Below are positions 9,344-20,663 of a stretch of 64,000 nt of DNA, one piece after another; position 1 is the stretch's first letter; each line of letters starts with the position of its first letter. This DNA is from Nematostella vectensis (lineage: Eukaryota; Cnidaria; Anthozoa; Actiniaria; Edwardsiidae): assembly GCF_932526225.1 (NCBI RefSeq), contig NC_064034.1, positions 11,420,887-11,484,886 of the forward strand, written 5' to 3'. The notes beneath the pieces are model-generated. The model saw nothing but the letters and a program-made list of their open reading frames with translations. It had not been told where the DNA came from and made no database searches. A program made the position numbers and the translations under genes.

Positions 9344-12329
9344 TTAGTTTGAGAAAAATACAAACTACATAGGGGAAACCTATGTAGTTTGTATTTTTCT
9401 CAAACTAACACTATACACCGCTCTACTTTCGAGTATTGAGCACTTTCTATGAAAGCCTTCAACCTTCATTTTATATATATATATATATATTTGTTTGGGG
9501 GGGAAGGGTGGGTTTAACCTTGCAGGCATTTGCCATATAGAAAGCTCTCGCGAACAAATCCACTTTTAGATCTCATGAGGGTGTTAGATAAATTGCGCTA
9601 CGCAAGGGAATTGTTGTTACAAATATTTTAATAGAAAATAGGCAAAATAGTGATTTTTTCTATATAATTATTTTTCGGAAGCGATAGAAATCGCTAAAAA
9701 GCAGGAGATTTGGTGCCCAACGCGGGAGAACGGGAGATGGGGCCCGAAAACTTGAGACTCCCGCTTATGTGGGAGAGTTGACAGGTATGAGAATTAGCGA
9801 TTTAGCGATTTCTTTATTGCATATTCTACCTAGCCTTAATTTCTACCAAGTAATAGTGCAAAATAATCTCAAGTTAGATTGATTCCGCTGTATTTACTTG
9901 TGTTTCAATTTGCGACCTGAAGAGACCCAGGACCTGTGAGGCTCAAGATAAGAATTATGTGCTGACTGCTTTAGACGCACACAATTTACTTCAAGATTAA
10001 TTAAATGTGCTCTGGAAACTCATGAATGGACTTGAGGTATTTACCTTTTTTGCTTAATCTATTTTGAATGAACAGCTTCCGATAAAGATTAATCATATTA
10101 TTTTTACCATGTCAATTTTGCAATTAATTAGAGCATATGTGTAAATAAAGACAAGATCCAACAGAATATAGAGTAGTTTTAATTATTAATGGGGGGGGGG
10201 GGGGGTAATAGGTGTCAGAATTCTTGTACTGGAATAGTTAAAAGCCTGCTGCTTTGGTTTTGGTATATTTTTAGTGGGAAATATGTTAGTAGTCATGTAC
10301 GTGTAGTTTTTCAAACTTTGAAAAATGTATTCAATGCACAAATTGTATCGACCAATGTGCTTTCAATATAGACCCAAGGCTTTACCCTAAAGATATATAA
10401 AACTACGATTGGTCTTTGGTGCTAATGTTTGGTATTTTGGTGCTTCCTACATAAGTTTTGTTTTCTTCCTAAAATACCTTTATCCCTCATTGAAGGCCTT
10501 TTTTTAGCCAGAGTACGGTATCAGGCGATTTTATTTTTCAATAGTCGGAGAGGGAAAATAAAACTACGCCTCACACAAATACTAGATGTGACACCCACTG
10601 CCCCTTTTTAGGCAGCTGTCAAAATATTTTGGCTGTCAATTGTCGCAATGACTCGCGTGGTAATCAAGATAATATATATACTTTTATTATGTCCAAAGGT
10701 GGTGGGCAGAAAAATCCAAAAACAACCCAAACAAATTGCAGATCTCAGGTTTCCCAGTCAACTCTGCGCGCAGGGTCTAGTTGCTGAGTAAACCACAGGG
10801 AGCCCAAGCTCACAGTTAGTGGTTTTTGGGTTTTGTGAGAAATTCTTAATAAAAACACACGAAACTCATCGAGCGGTTAGAAGTGATCATTTTAATTACC
10901 TCTGTGAAGTTTCGTAAAATTCGGTCACCCCTACCTCATTCAACATATTATATAAGAAGGGAGCACACGGAGCGCCTTGACTCACTCACGACCAACTTCT
11001 CTCAAAGCCCTTTTTGTTTCACAAAAATGCACAGTTCTAGGTCTGTTGTTTGACGACACTGTGCATTTTTGTGAAACAAAAAGGGCTTTGAGAGAAGTTG
11101 GTCGTGAGTGAGTCAAGGCGCTCCGTGTGTTCCGAAGATGGCCCACATTGTGAATGTGGTCAAATCCACAGAAGCTTGTAAATGTCAGCAGGAAGCAGCA
11201 AAGAAGTCAATAATTCAAATCCGTTGATGACCGTTTTATCCGTGAAGATTAAACACTGGACAGCCGACGGTAATACAGTCTGGGGCTGAGAGGAAAAAAA
11301 TCCCATATGCGGATAGAGACCGTCATCTCTTGTTCAATCAAAAAAAATCCCACCCCCCCTCTGCCCTTCTTATTTTCTCACCACCCAAATCCCGCCTAAA
11401 GAAATGGCAGTACGACAAAAAAAGGTTTCGGTAACTTTCAAAATAAGCCAAAAACCTCTTGTTCCGACCAGGAAAAATGTAGTTTTTGGAGCAAAATATG
11501 TGCACATGCTTTGCACATGGTACATTTTTGTGAAAAAAATCGTCTTTGAGTAATGTGGTTGTGAGTGAGTCAAGGCGCTCTGTGTGCTCCCTTCTCACAT
11601 ACGTTGAATGAGGTAGGGGTGACCGAATTTTACGAAACTTCACAGAGGTAATTAAAATGATCACTTCTAACCGCTCGGTGAGTTTCGTTGCTTTTTTATT
11701 AAGAATTTCTCACAAAACCCAAAAACCACTGTGTGCTTGGGCTCCCTGTGAGTAAAGTAGGTAAAGTTATGGTAGGTGGGAAAACAGGCTTAGCACTTAT
11801 TTGGGGCTAGTATCTGTCCCTTTACTATATATACTTGATTTAAATAATCATAAGTAAGTAATGTCACCTTACCTGATCATAACATTCCTCTATTCTTCGG
11901 AAAATTTGAATATATTTGATATACATCACGGCAAACATTTGGAATGCAGCAATCCGATCCTAGAAAATAAAATAGAGAAGTAACACACTTTGACAAAATA
12001 AACATACATTTTCTAAAAGAATACAGTTTTTATTCGGTTAAGTTCTGACCTTTTCTGGTTTCATAGGCTCTGCTGGTAACTCCACTTCTAGGAGATCGAG
12101 GATCGCGCCTTGCGTCTCTCCCCATTGCTTGTTGTAGTAGCTTTAGTATAAATTTGAGATAAGTTTAGGAGATACTTATTCAAGTCAAAAACGTCTAAAA
12201 TAACCGACAATAAAAATATACGTAAAAAAAAAGAAACGACAACAATGACAATCAGAAACTGCAGTAATTTCGATGTTTTTGCGGTAAAAGATAAACAAAT
12301 CCAGCCCAGACACAATACCTGTGAGACAT
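8530..12329 (-). CDS. IQCA1: DRC11/IQCA1-like dynein regulatory complex subunit, N-terminal exons only
   Basis: Six exons join in frame on the minus strand: 12329-12319, 12140-12050, 11959-11873, 9169-9111, 8855-8765 and 8649-8530. All have GT-AG borders. They encode 153 residues beginning [14 protein letters not shown]. Landmarks are [51 protein letters not shown] and EIPIPKYF, which I recognise as the N-terminus of IQ and AAA domain-containing protein 1. In the family this is a subunit of the axonemal nexin-dynein regulatory complex of motile cilia; that role is known, not shown here. The usual protein is roughly 800 residues with an IQ motif and a C-terminal AAA domain, and none of that is found to the left. 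If the last donor (gtaagt at 8529) is ignored, the frame stops at 8491 after 12 more residues. Later exons may lie beyond the window, past the oppositely oriented cofilin-like gene. Intron 3 (9170-11872) holds several transposon relics. Confidence 0.8.
9301..9491. repeat. TA microsatellites flanking a perfect 33-bp hairpin
   Basis: (TA)n occupies about 9301-9340 and 9473-9490. Between them, 9341-9373 and 9379-9411 are perfect reverse complements (33 bp each) with a 5-base loop. It lies in an intron of the DRC11-like gene. Confidence 0.9.
9492..9789. mobile_element. Left-truncated copy of the CATACCTGTC element
   Basis: About 290 bp align along their length with 12945-13232: ctctcgcgaacaaatccac, gagggtgttagataaattgc, gcgggaga repeats and the end gagttgacaggtat. 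The left terminus is missing; it is replaced by a G-rich run following the TA tract. Confidence 0.85.
10189..10206. repeat. Poly-G tract
   Basis: An uninterrupted run of about 16 G lies in an AT-rich intron of the DRC11-like gene. Similar runs occur near 18061, 19476 and, as poly-C, at 45290, 51527 and 51694. Confidence 0.85.
10794..11750. mobile_element. Foldback-type element with about 240-bp inverted ends
   Basis: The left end (from cacagggagcccaagc at 10794) matches the right end (to gcttgggctccctgtg at 11750) in reverse complement over roughly 240 bp with few differences. Near the left inner side, 10964-11035 and 11058-11129 are a perfect 72-bp inverted pair with a 22-base loop, so the element is a nested hairpin. 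The flanks read agtaaac on the left and agtaaag on the right, a possible target-site duplication. No transposase frame is seen. It is about 957 bp long, inside an intron of the DRC11-like gene. Confidence 0.85.
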
Positions 12330-12460
12330 GGTTATACTAAAAGCTGTATCAAACTTGTTTTGATCAAAATCCTGGTTATCTTTTATATTTACAAGCCGTA
12401 GTATTTTGTCGGACGTATTCTTGTTGCTGTCCACGGAGCCATCTTGAATCTGTTACTAAG

Positions 12461-13641
12461 GAAACCAATCTCATTCCCAGAGCCCACTACCTTTATGCCA
12501 GCGGCAGCGAGTGCTGAATATCGCATGCGCATGCTCAGGCGAAAACAATCACAATCGTAGTGTTGCATCGTTAGAGTAAAGGTACGAAAGGCTGACTTCA
12601 GTTGCTGTTTTGACTAACTGTACAGCATTAAAACCATAATATACAAAAGGTGACAGATTTGAGTGATAATGAGGGAGTCATAAAGAAAATTATAGCCTTA
12701 TGTTTGGTCTAGTTTTCTTAGCATTCGCCAAAATGTGACAGTTCGCAGGTAAAAAGCCGCCATTTTAAAACAAAAAGGCTGGTTTAACCGCGCGGAACTG
12801 GAACCAATCTTGCGTTTTTCAGCACTGGCCCAGCGGCAAGGTACAAGGGTACGTGGGCTCTGGCATACCTGTCTACCTCCGAAAATCTCAAGGCTTGAGA
12901 CTATTTTAGGGGGAGGGGTGGGGTATATTCATTTTTTTGGGAGGGGGAGGGGTGGTTTTAACTTTGCAGGCGTTTGCCGTATAGAAAGCTCTCGCGAACA
13001 AATCCACTTATAGATCTCACGAGGGTGTTAGATAAATTGCGCGTCGCAAGGAAATTGTTGTTTCAAATATTTTAATAAAAAATAGGCAAAATTACGATTT
13101 TCTATAGAATAATTTTTCGGAAGCGATAAAAATCCCTAAAAAGCGGGAGATTTTGTGCTCAACGCGGGAGAGCGGGAGAAGGGGTCCAAAATCTTGAGAC
13201 TCCCGCCTAATGCGGGAGAGTTGACAGGTATGTTCTGGGAACAAGATTGTAAGGAAACAATTTACGACTTTGCACGCTTCTTATTTACCATAGACTTTCC
13301 AAAATTCTTCCCTCTACCTTGTAAGACCAAAAACGCTACAATTGATTATTGTAAGGTACTAAACGTTTGTAGCAACAATAATAAAATTTGGTTTTAAATG
13401 TATACGCTGGTTCGTGGGATTTTTCTCTACAATTTTTTTAAACAGATCTTACTAGTAATTACAGAATGTGTGACAGGCGTCGTGAAGCTTTTCCATTGTT
13501 CTATTCACTTTCGTTTTATTTGCGCATGCTCACTGAAGCAAGCTCGAGAGCCAATAAGAATCGCCCACGGAATTGATTATCCCAGATACCTTGCCGCTGG
13601 CATAAAGGTAGTAGTGGGCTCTGGGAGATTGGTAAGGAAAC
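12461..13641. repeat. Inverted repeat pair with CCAGAGCCCACTACC motif
   Basis: Positions 12461-12506 (cccagagcccactaccttta, then atgccagcggca) are matched in reverse complement by 13592-13641 with a 3-base insertion. They enclose about 1.1 kb including the CATACCTGTC element. A third, degraded version (cagcggcaaggta, gtgggctctgg) precedes 12864. These are probably the ends of an older DNA element into which another inserted. Confidence 0.7.
12864..13232. mobile_element. CATACCTGTC-terminated MITE-like element
   Basis: It begins catacctgtctacctcc and ends, in reverse complement, catacctgtcaactctcccg, giving terminal inverted repeats. It is 369 bp long. The interior shows repeated gcgggaga words and a G-rich block at 12909-12955. 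A second, truncated copy lies at 9492-9789. There is no coding capacity. Confidence 0.8.
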
Positions 13642-14160
13642 GGTAAAGAAACAATTTGAGCATGTTTTCGAAAGAAAGACCGCTGAGTAGTGATGCTGTG
13701 GCAACACAGGTAGCCCAATTTATTTAAAAGAAAGATGATAGGCTGGAACCCTCATTCGTTTAGCATATAACAAAACTCGAGCCTCTTAAAACTAAATAGC
13801 ATTTCACGGGTTTTTGAAAACCACTCTATTGTAAGTGTATTTTTATTTTTCGTGTATTGTTATGTATTTTCTTTATTTTTTTGTATATTATTCATTTATA
13901 TTTTATGTATTTATGTAATTATTTGGAACAATTTAATGATAAAAACACCGGACCGGACCGGAAGTGGACTTTCCGCCTTTGTGGGGGAAGCGAACGCACC
14001 CCACATCTCTGTCTATACAGTGTCTAATGCCTCTTTGTGAATCGTTTGAAAAAAAATCATGAATCAAGACTTCAGGAATTACTTTTGGCTTTAATTCATC
14101 CCACTTTGATCCGCCACCGGCCACGTCAAATAAAACTCGTCAACTGGACTCACCCAAGTC
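13642..14160. other. Intergenic, no gene recognised
   Basis: Only short AT-rich open frames are present. Nothing recognisable was seen. Confidence 0.4.
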
Positions 14161-14365
14161 CAGTGAGTCAGCGGGAATCACCTCTCTATCGATACCTGTG
14201 ATGCCAATGATAACACTGTTAATGGCCTAGAGGCTTTGTTAATGTCGCCTGCTTTATGAGTCACAGTGAGTCAGCGGGAATCACCTCTCTATCGATACCT
14301 GCGATGCCAATGATAACACTGTTAATGGCCTAGAGGCTTTGTTAATGTCGCCTGCTCTATGAATC
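14161..14365. repeat. 103-bp tandem duplication
   Basis: Two adjacent copies (14161-14263 and 14264-14365), each beginning cagtgagtcagcgggaatc, differ at a few positions, such as cctgtgatg versus cctgcgatg. It lies about 1.5 kb upstream of the GPCR. Confidence 0.9.
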
Positions 14366-15903
14366 AATGGCTCTACTAACGCTGTTTATTTTACCTTTTC
14401 CGTCTTGTATCAGTTTCTAGTCGGAACGTGATGTAAAGATCACAATTAAATTGGCATACTGTGTTTACTTTACAAATATCGATGCAATGAAATTTCCGTG
14501 AGCAAAGTACAAAGCACACACGAAAGCAATCTTTTCTATCGAATAATCAAGCCAGTTACAGAGATTTTTCCGTCAAATATTGTTCATAAAGAATCAGACC
14601 GACGTGTATGGTTATTTTGACGTTTTCCTACAAATCGGCTGTTGTATTTTAAAATGTAAACTTATTCAAAGAAGGCTGATTAACTTCCTTTAAGTTTTTC
14701 TGTTGACTACCATGACAAATATGTTGCTGGTTTGAAGAATGATCTATCAGCGGATAGAGCATTTATTAAAAGGTTCTCTACGGGTCTATGTAATTTGCTC
14801 GCCTCCAAAATCGTGGTGATAAAAACATAACTGGAATACGTGACAAGAAGATAAAAACGTTTGCTAAAAAATAGGATCCATTCGGAGTCAAATGATTCTT
14901 TACGCTTTCGTTTACAAAAAAGGAACTTCTTTTCAGTTTAGTATCTTCATCAAATCAAATCCTTAAAGACAAACGTATTTCACGCGCGGTGTAAGAACAT
15001 ACATTGCTATGGCCACGTGTAATCAAGGCATAAGCGTAGAAGTGCACGGAAAATCTCCTTTTTTAAGTCTACACACTTAATTGGATAAAAACTATAGCGT
15101 GGGAGGGTAAACATGTAAGATTAGAGGAGATGGTTTGGGTTTCTATTTCTGTCTGGAAAATTTTACGTCTGTGAGTAGTGGGCCTGAACACAGTCGAGTG
15201 ACCTTTTGTGCATCCCACTTAAACCGCAGCTGAAAATGATAGCACTTACACAAATGTTTTGCAAGGAAGAGCCATTTCCATACGGCAAAATAAAACATAC
15301 AGAATCCGTTAAATAAACAAAACAACATTAGCTTTTCGCGTTAGCAAAAGGAAAATAAAAAAAATTGCGTTTTTTTTTAAATGTAAATAAATGGAAATTG
15401 TCGAAAGAGGGTTCACCGGGGAACCGCTTGTAGCACAATTGTTTCCTCCAGTCGATATTGGCAATTTAATCATAATAATCCTCTCGATGCTGTAAGAGCT
15501 CTGAGGTGAAATTTAGATCTGTAAATGGAGTAAAAGAGTCATTGGAGATCCGGCATCCAATCAACCAACCAGAATACAGTTTGCTTTACATACGGTCGCC
15601 CCCGACCTAATATAGTCGGCGACAAGGGAAGGTGTTTTTCAAAAGAGTATTGCACCTCCGTACTGTCGCAATCAGGCGAATTTCTCGCTTCGTTCACTGG
15701 CAGTGATCTCTGATGATTTACAAGGACTTCTGTCACCGCTGTGTTTAAGCCAGGGACAGTATTTATCAGCAGACTATTAAGCGTGGCTGTATGTCTTTGT
15801 TGTGACTTACAGAAGTAGGGTTTAACCCAGCACGCGTGAGTTCACAGTGCAGGAATTACAGACGGAACGCGAAGGTGACTGTCACAAAGCGCGCGTAAAC
15901 AAA
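14366..15903. other. Upstream flank of the GPCR gene
   Basis: No coding feature is supported. The frame upstream of the GPCR start is open back to a GTG at 15847, but the first ATG is at 15904. Any promoter or 5' UTR exon should lie here, and I cannot place it. Confidence 0.4.
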
Positions 15904-16848
15904 ATGCATTTTCCATTCAACGGAAGTGGAGATTTCACAGAGAATACCACAGTTTACAACAGTACAAACGGTTATGGTGGAATTCCAGGTATCACACTCG
16001 CGGAGGAGATCATTCTTATAATTCTGAACACGTTTAGCGCAGTAATTGGAGTTTTGGGAAACTTGGCTGTGCTTTTTGTCGTCGTCAAGTTTCGATTCCT
16101 TGGTCGACAGCGTGCGGAGTTGTTCGTATGCAGCCTCGCATGCTCGGACCTGATCGTGTGTGTGCTGGCACAACCGATGTATGTCCTACACCTCGCCAAG
16201 ATCCTGCCCTCGGCTCTAAGCGCGGTCAGAAGCGTCCTCACCTGGATTGCGACCCTTGCATCAGTGAGCAGTTTACTCGCAATCTCCATCGACCGGTTTT
16301 TTGCTCTGTACTATTTGCATCAGTACCGTGCGTGGATTACCCCCGTCGCCGCTGGCATCGCGGTTGGAATCCCTTGGATGTTTTCCATCTCGATTGGTGT
16401 CGCCACCGGTTTCTCTCGGGGAGCTCGCTTTTTTTCTCAGTACTATGTGATCATTGTTCTTTTGGTTGTCGGGGTTGTCTATGTTGGGATTTTTTTCATT
16501 GTCCGAGCGCAGTACCTTAGGATTCGACAGGTGTCTTCGTTCCTCTCGAGCCGAAAGCCACAGAGGATTTTCGGACGGGAAAAGATGATAGCGAAGTTGA
16601 TAGCAGTGGTGATTGGGGTATTTTACGCATGTTATGCGCCCTTGATAATTCTTCCATTCATGACGCAGATTCAGCTAAGCCCTTTTGCATGGAGAGTGTT
16701 TCCGTGGGCAAACACGCTAGCGCTTTGCAACAGTTGCATTAACCCGTATATTTATTACTGGGGAAACTGGAAGTTCAGAAGCGCAATTAAGAAGATTAAC
16801 ATTCCCGGGAGGTTGCTGAACAGACTGAAAAAAGTTGGACAATGTTGA
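15904..16848 (+). CDS. Class A (rhodopsin-like) G protein-coupled receptor, intronless
   Basis: A single open frame encodes 314 residues with seven hydrophobic segments. The N-terminus has three N-glycosylation sequons (NGS, NTT, NST). Class A landmarks visible: GNLAVL in TM1, LACSD in TM2, IDRFFAL in place of DRY at the end of TM3, a TM4 with PW, CYAP in TM6 in place of CWxP, and NPYIYYW as NPxxY in TM7, followed by a short basic tail. The start is the ATG at 15904; the upstream in-frame triplet at 15847 is GTG and is not used as a start here. The usual Cys at the top of TM3 and in extracellular loop 2 is absent, so the canonical disulfide is probably missing. Ligand and G protein are unknown. 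Such single-exon orphan receptors are common in cnidarians, but subfamily assignment is not possible by eye. Confidence 0.9.
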   Translation: MHFPFNGSGDFTENTTVYNSTNGYGGIPGITLAEEIILIILNTFSAVIGVLGNLAVLFVVVKFRFLGRQRAELFVCSLACSDLIVCVLAQPMYVLHLAKILPSALSAVRSVLTWIATLASVSSLLAISIDRFFALYYLHQYRAWITPVAAGIAVGIPWMFSISIGVATGFSRGARFFSQYYVIIVLLVVGVVYVGIFFIVRAQYLRIRQVSSFLSSRKPQRIFGREKMIAKLIAVVIGVFYACYAPLIILPFMTQIQLSPFAWRVFPWANTLALCNSCINPYIYYWGNWKFRSAIKKINIPGRLLNRLKKVGQC

Positions 16849-19800
16849 GGTTGAAATCGCATGGCAGGCGATCTGGACAGGAAGAAGTAAGAATGAGATT
16901 GAAAAAAGAACAGATTATCTCATCTCACGAGGCACTTTGGCAAAGGAGAGAAGGGAAAAATGACAGACTACCGAAGTAAACACCCGGTATTTCCGAAAAA
17001 CGTTATCATAAAAAAGAAGAGTACACATTAGAAAATAGAGAGGAGCACAGAATGTTCGCGCACATTTGAGGATAAAAAAAAGACGAATTCTTGAAATGGT
17101 TGCCGCGCTTGAAAGAAAACGCAGTTCTTCAATTCAAGATTATTTTGGATGAACAAATTAACCTCGTTATATGTAAAGAGAACCAGACCGGTGGCATACA
17201 ACACAAGGACTCTTCGTAATATCTCAACATCAGGTGCTTTTTAATACACGATAGAAAATCTGTCGCTCAGCACAAGAATATATTTGTCAAGAACCCGACA
17301 GTAAGGTTCTATTTAGGTAAATAAGTGTCAGTTAGCCCTGAAACTAAACCTCAAGATTTTATGGCCGGAAACAGCTCAGAAAAGACGGCGAAAAAAAATA
17401 ATATAGACCAATTATTATGTAGTTTAGCTATAAAAAAACTCAAATTTAAGGTGCAAATTTCCGTTTATTCGCATTTCGTTTTATAGCAATCGATTGCTAA
17501 AAGCCTAAATGAAATTTTTTACTTAATGACTATGACCTTTAGTTAGATACAAAATTTGACGAAATTAATTTAGTCCGATCTGCCTAAAATGCAATACTTT
17601 GACATATAATATTTAAGTGTCAAGAGCATGGTTTCCATTACTTTTCTAGAGTACTTGACGTGGAAAGTCTCACGCTAAATTTACATATTGCACGTGAAAA
17701 ATGCGCTAATTTCGAGAAAAAAAAGTCGTTTTTTGTTACGTGAAATTTTGAATAATCAGACAGCAAAGAAACACTTGCGTAAGTAGAAATAGGGTTTAAA
17801 ATTTAGAAAAACTGCTAATCCTTACTTATAACAAATTATGATGTCCATGATTTTAGCGATTTGTCGGGTAAAACATAAAAACAACACACTAATAATTAAG
17901 AACTATAAAGATGAGGAGGCGGGCGGCAACCAGAATGAAAAAAATATAGGATTCATTTAATCAACAACGGGGGATAATATAATCAGAACAATAAAGATGG
18001 AAACAAAACCCTGAATGGCTTTGTAGTTGAAATTAATGGGTTGAGACATACTAATGGGGCGGGGGGGGGGGGGGGGGGGGGGTAATTAACGCAATAACGC
18101 ACAAAATGTTTGAAAATACCACAAAACCGCAGAAAAAAGTCGGAAATATCTTATACCGCACAGAAGGACGAGGTTTTGAAGAGTAGGCGCGACACCCCGG
18201 CATTTCCCAGGTTTCCCGCTTGATCCTCCCGTACCAAGGGCAAATCCCGGGCACCGCAAGACTAATTAACCCCTTTTTTAGCGAAATACCGCCGTTTAAA
18301 AAGCAAAATTTCGCATCTCGAAGTGTTTTGAAATACCTCATCACCGCGTGTTTTTGCTCTTTAACCGCAATCTCGTACAAAGAAAGGGCCATGACCGCAA
18401 TACCACAAACCCCAACGTCCCCCCACCCATACTGAGAAAACGTCAAACAAAAAGTGTTTTGCCCAACCAATACCAACCTCCCTCAAGGAAACAATAAAAA
18501 CAGTCTCTGCTGGTCATAAAATATTTGACATGGATATTAAATCTGAGTTTAAATAAGGTTTTGTTTTATAATTTCCCACAGTGGTAGATTATGAGTCAAA
18601 GGTGTTTAAATTTCCTAAGTGGTAAAAAACCAATAATAAAAAAACCCTTAAATAATTCAGATGAATGTTCACCACACTGCGGTTAAATAAAATATTTAAA
18701 GAATGGTCATATTTCTTGCCGTCAGAGAGGTTTTAATATTCTTATGCCCAAGGCAAAACAAAAGTCATTAGGCAAACGCGGATGTGGATACTCGTCGTTA
18801 TTCAATTAAAGAAAATGAATTTTCTCTAGCGGCAGCGCGCAATTTGTTTTTGGTTGCTATACAAATTTTCCATAAAAGTCATATAAAGCCATTCCTTTTC
18901 TTATTGTAAAACAAGTCCTTGTGTACTGACAAACTTTAATACTACTTTATAATGAACAACCGTAAATATCAATATATTACGACAGCAGAGGTAAAAACGC
19001 CGGCGACGGAGAAAAAAAAACAATTTAATATATAAAGAGTTATACGTGAAATGCACTATGCACTATTGTTAGTAAGCAGTGTCACAGAGGGTGGTCCCTG
19101 CCAGAGGGTATATTGCATCTCTCTTCGGAAACACTTCATACCAAGTTTAAAGCCTAGCAAATATAGTTTGTTTGCTAAGGAAGAAACAAGTTCATGTTAT
19201 CGATAATTTATAGAATTGAGTGCTCAGCACGAGAGTATTTTTGGTCACTTTCTGGTTACAGAAGTCGGGCACCCCCTCCCCTCTCGGTAACACCTGATTG
19301 GTGCTTTTTGTAAGCGCGCAAAAACAATTTTGACAAAAAGAACTCGATGTTTTGCACCAGTCATAGTAGCAAACAGTGAAAGTATGGTTGAGCAGCGTTT
19401 TCAAGGAACAATTCGTATCAAAGGGTAGAAGGTAGACATGATCTTACAGGCCCGTAGCTAGGATTTTCTAGGGTGGGGGGGGGGGGGTGTGGTAGGGGCG
19501 AGTATATATGCAAAAAGCGAAGGCTTTTTATCCTTCCTTCCTTCCTTTCATAAGAAAAGAAAGTGTTTTCTAAAGCCAAGGTGTTAAGTACCCTCTAGCC
19601 AACTGTTAAACTAGGGGCTTGTTTTATTTTGCTTTAAATCCCGTCTATCAGTCTTTTTCCTTTGAAATTTCCTTTTTCTTACATACTGACCAATTCTTCG
19701 ATATTGCGGGTTTTTGTAACTCAGAGTATTTCTTTTTGCCGCCGACGCACGTGAATGTTACTTGCCGGTATTTAGATACACCGGCTGAAGCGCTTGCTTT

Positions 19801-20309
19801 GAAATCTATTAAAACGGTAAAAACTATATGGTACAATAGAGCTCACATTATGCCACCCCGCAAAGTGGCTGCCGCTAGCAATATATATAAATCAAGAGCG
19901 AATGCGACAATATCGAAACAAACTTTGCGTAAGAGAGCACTTTATAATGATGATTGCGGAAGAAGTTTATTTTAAAGTGAGGGGATATTTTAATGGTTGG
20001 ATGAAAGAAAGTTTCTTCGCGATAAAGGTTTTTGAAACAATCGAGGAGCATAAATATTCAACCTTAGCAACATTTGATAGTTGTAGGGTGAATATGTATT
20101 GGGCCATAATTCAATATTCATTTCTGCACTTGATTGAACTGACAAAATCTCACCTTTTCAAAAAAAAAAAACCAGGTTACCCAATACTTTTCAATACAGT
20201 TCAATTAATAAAAAAATACAATGGGCTAAGGCCAGTCAAAGATGAGTACATGTGTTTATAAAATATTTAAAAACTTAAAAACATAAAATAAATAAAAAAT
20301 AATACGAAA
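16849..20309. other. Intergenic, no gene recognised
   Basis: About 3.4 kb between the GPCR and the TARBP1 3' end. It holds a G-run at 18061-18082 and a G-rich block near 19476-19490 just after cccgtagctaggattttct, which resembles a transposon terminus. A plus-strand open frame at 19619-19975 and the overlapping 19902-20261 have no recognisable motif and an unremarkable AT-rich composition. Confidence 0.45.
18060..18082. repeat. Poly-G tract
   Basis: An almost uninterrupted run of about 22 G in AT-rich intergenic sequence. Confidence 0.85.
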
Positions 20310-20663
20310 TTTATTTATCGATCGAGAACATTTTTTGGGTAACTTGATAAAGCTTGATTAATTGCCAATATAAATGTATGTTGCTTTTAGTGGAATACGC
20401 TTGGGGATTACTACCGACCGAGGCTTTATGCTTGAATCACGCACAACATAAACTTTAAAACGACAGAACTAGAACCGTTTTTTCTGGTTGGTCTCTAGTA
20501 ATCCCAGTTAGCATATCGGGAAACGTGTTCCGACATTAATAATAAAGTAGCTCTCTTATAGTAATATGCAAATTTGAATGGTAAAAAAAACACATTAATT
20601 GTGAGCGATGTTTTGCTGCACAGGAAGTTTTCTGAAGCTTCCGTCTCTACTCTAGACACTAAA

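Noticed and set aside
15847-15903. N-terminal extension of the GPCR
   Set aside because: The upstream in-frame codon at 15847 is GTG, and the first ATG is 15904, which gives a normal short glycosylated N-terminus.
18051-18476. Minus-strand frame ending in a proline run
   Set aside because: The run is the poly-G tract read on the other strand. There are no motifs or splice sites.
19619-20261. Two plus-strand open frames near the TARBP1 3' end
   Set aside because: No recognisable motif, no splice support and overlapping frames. They cannot be distinguished from chance.
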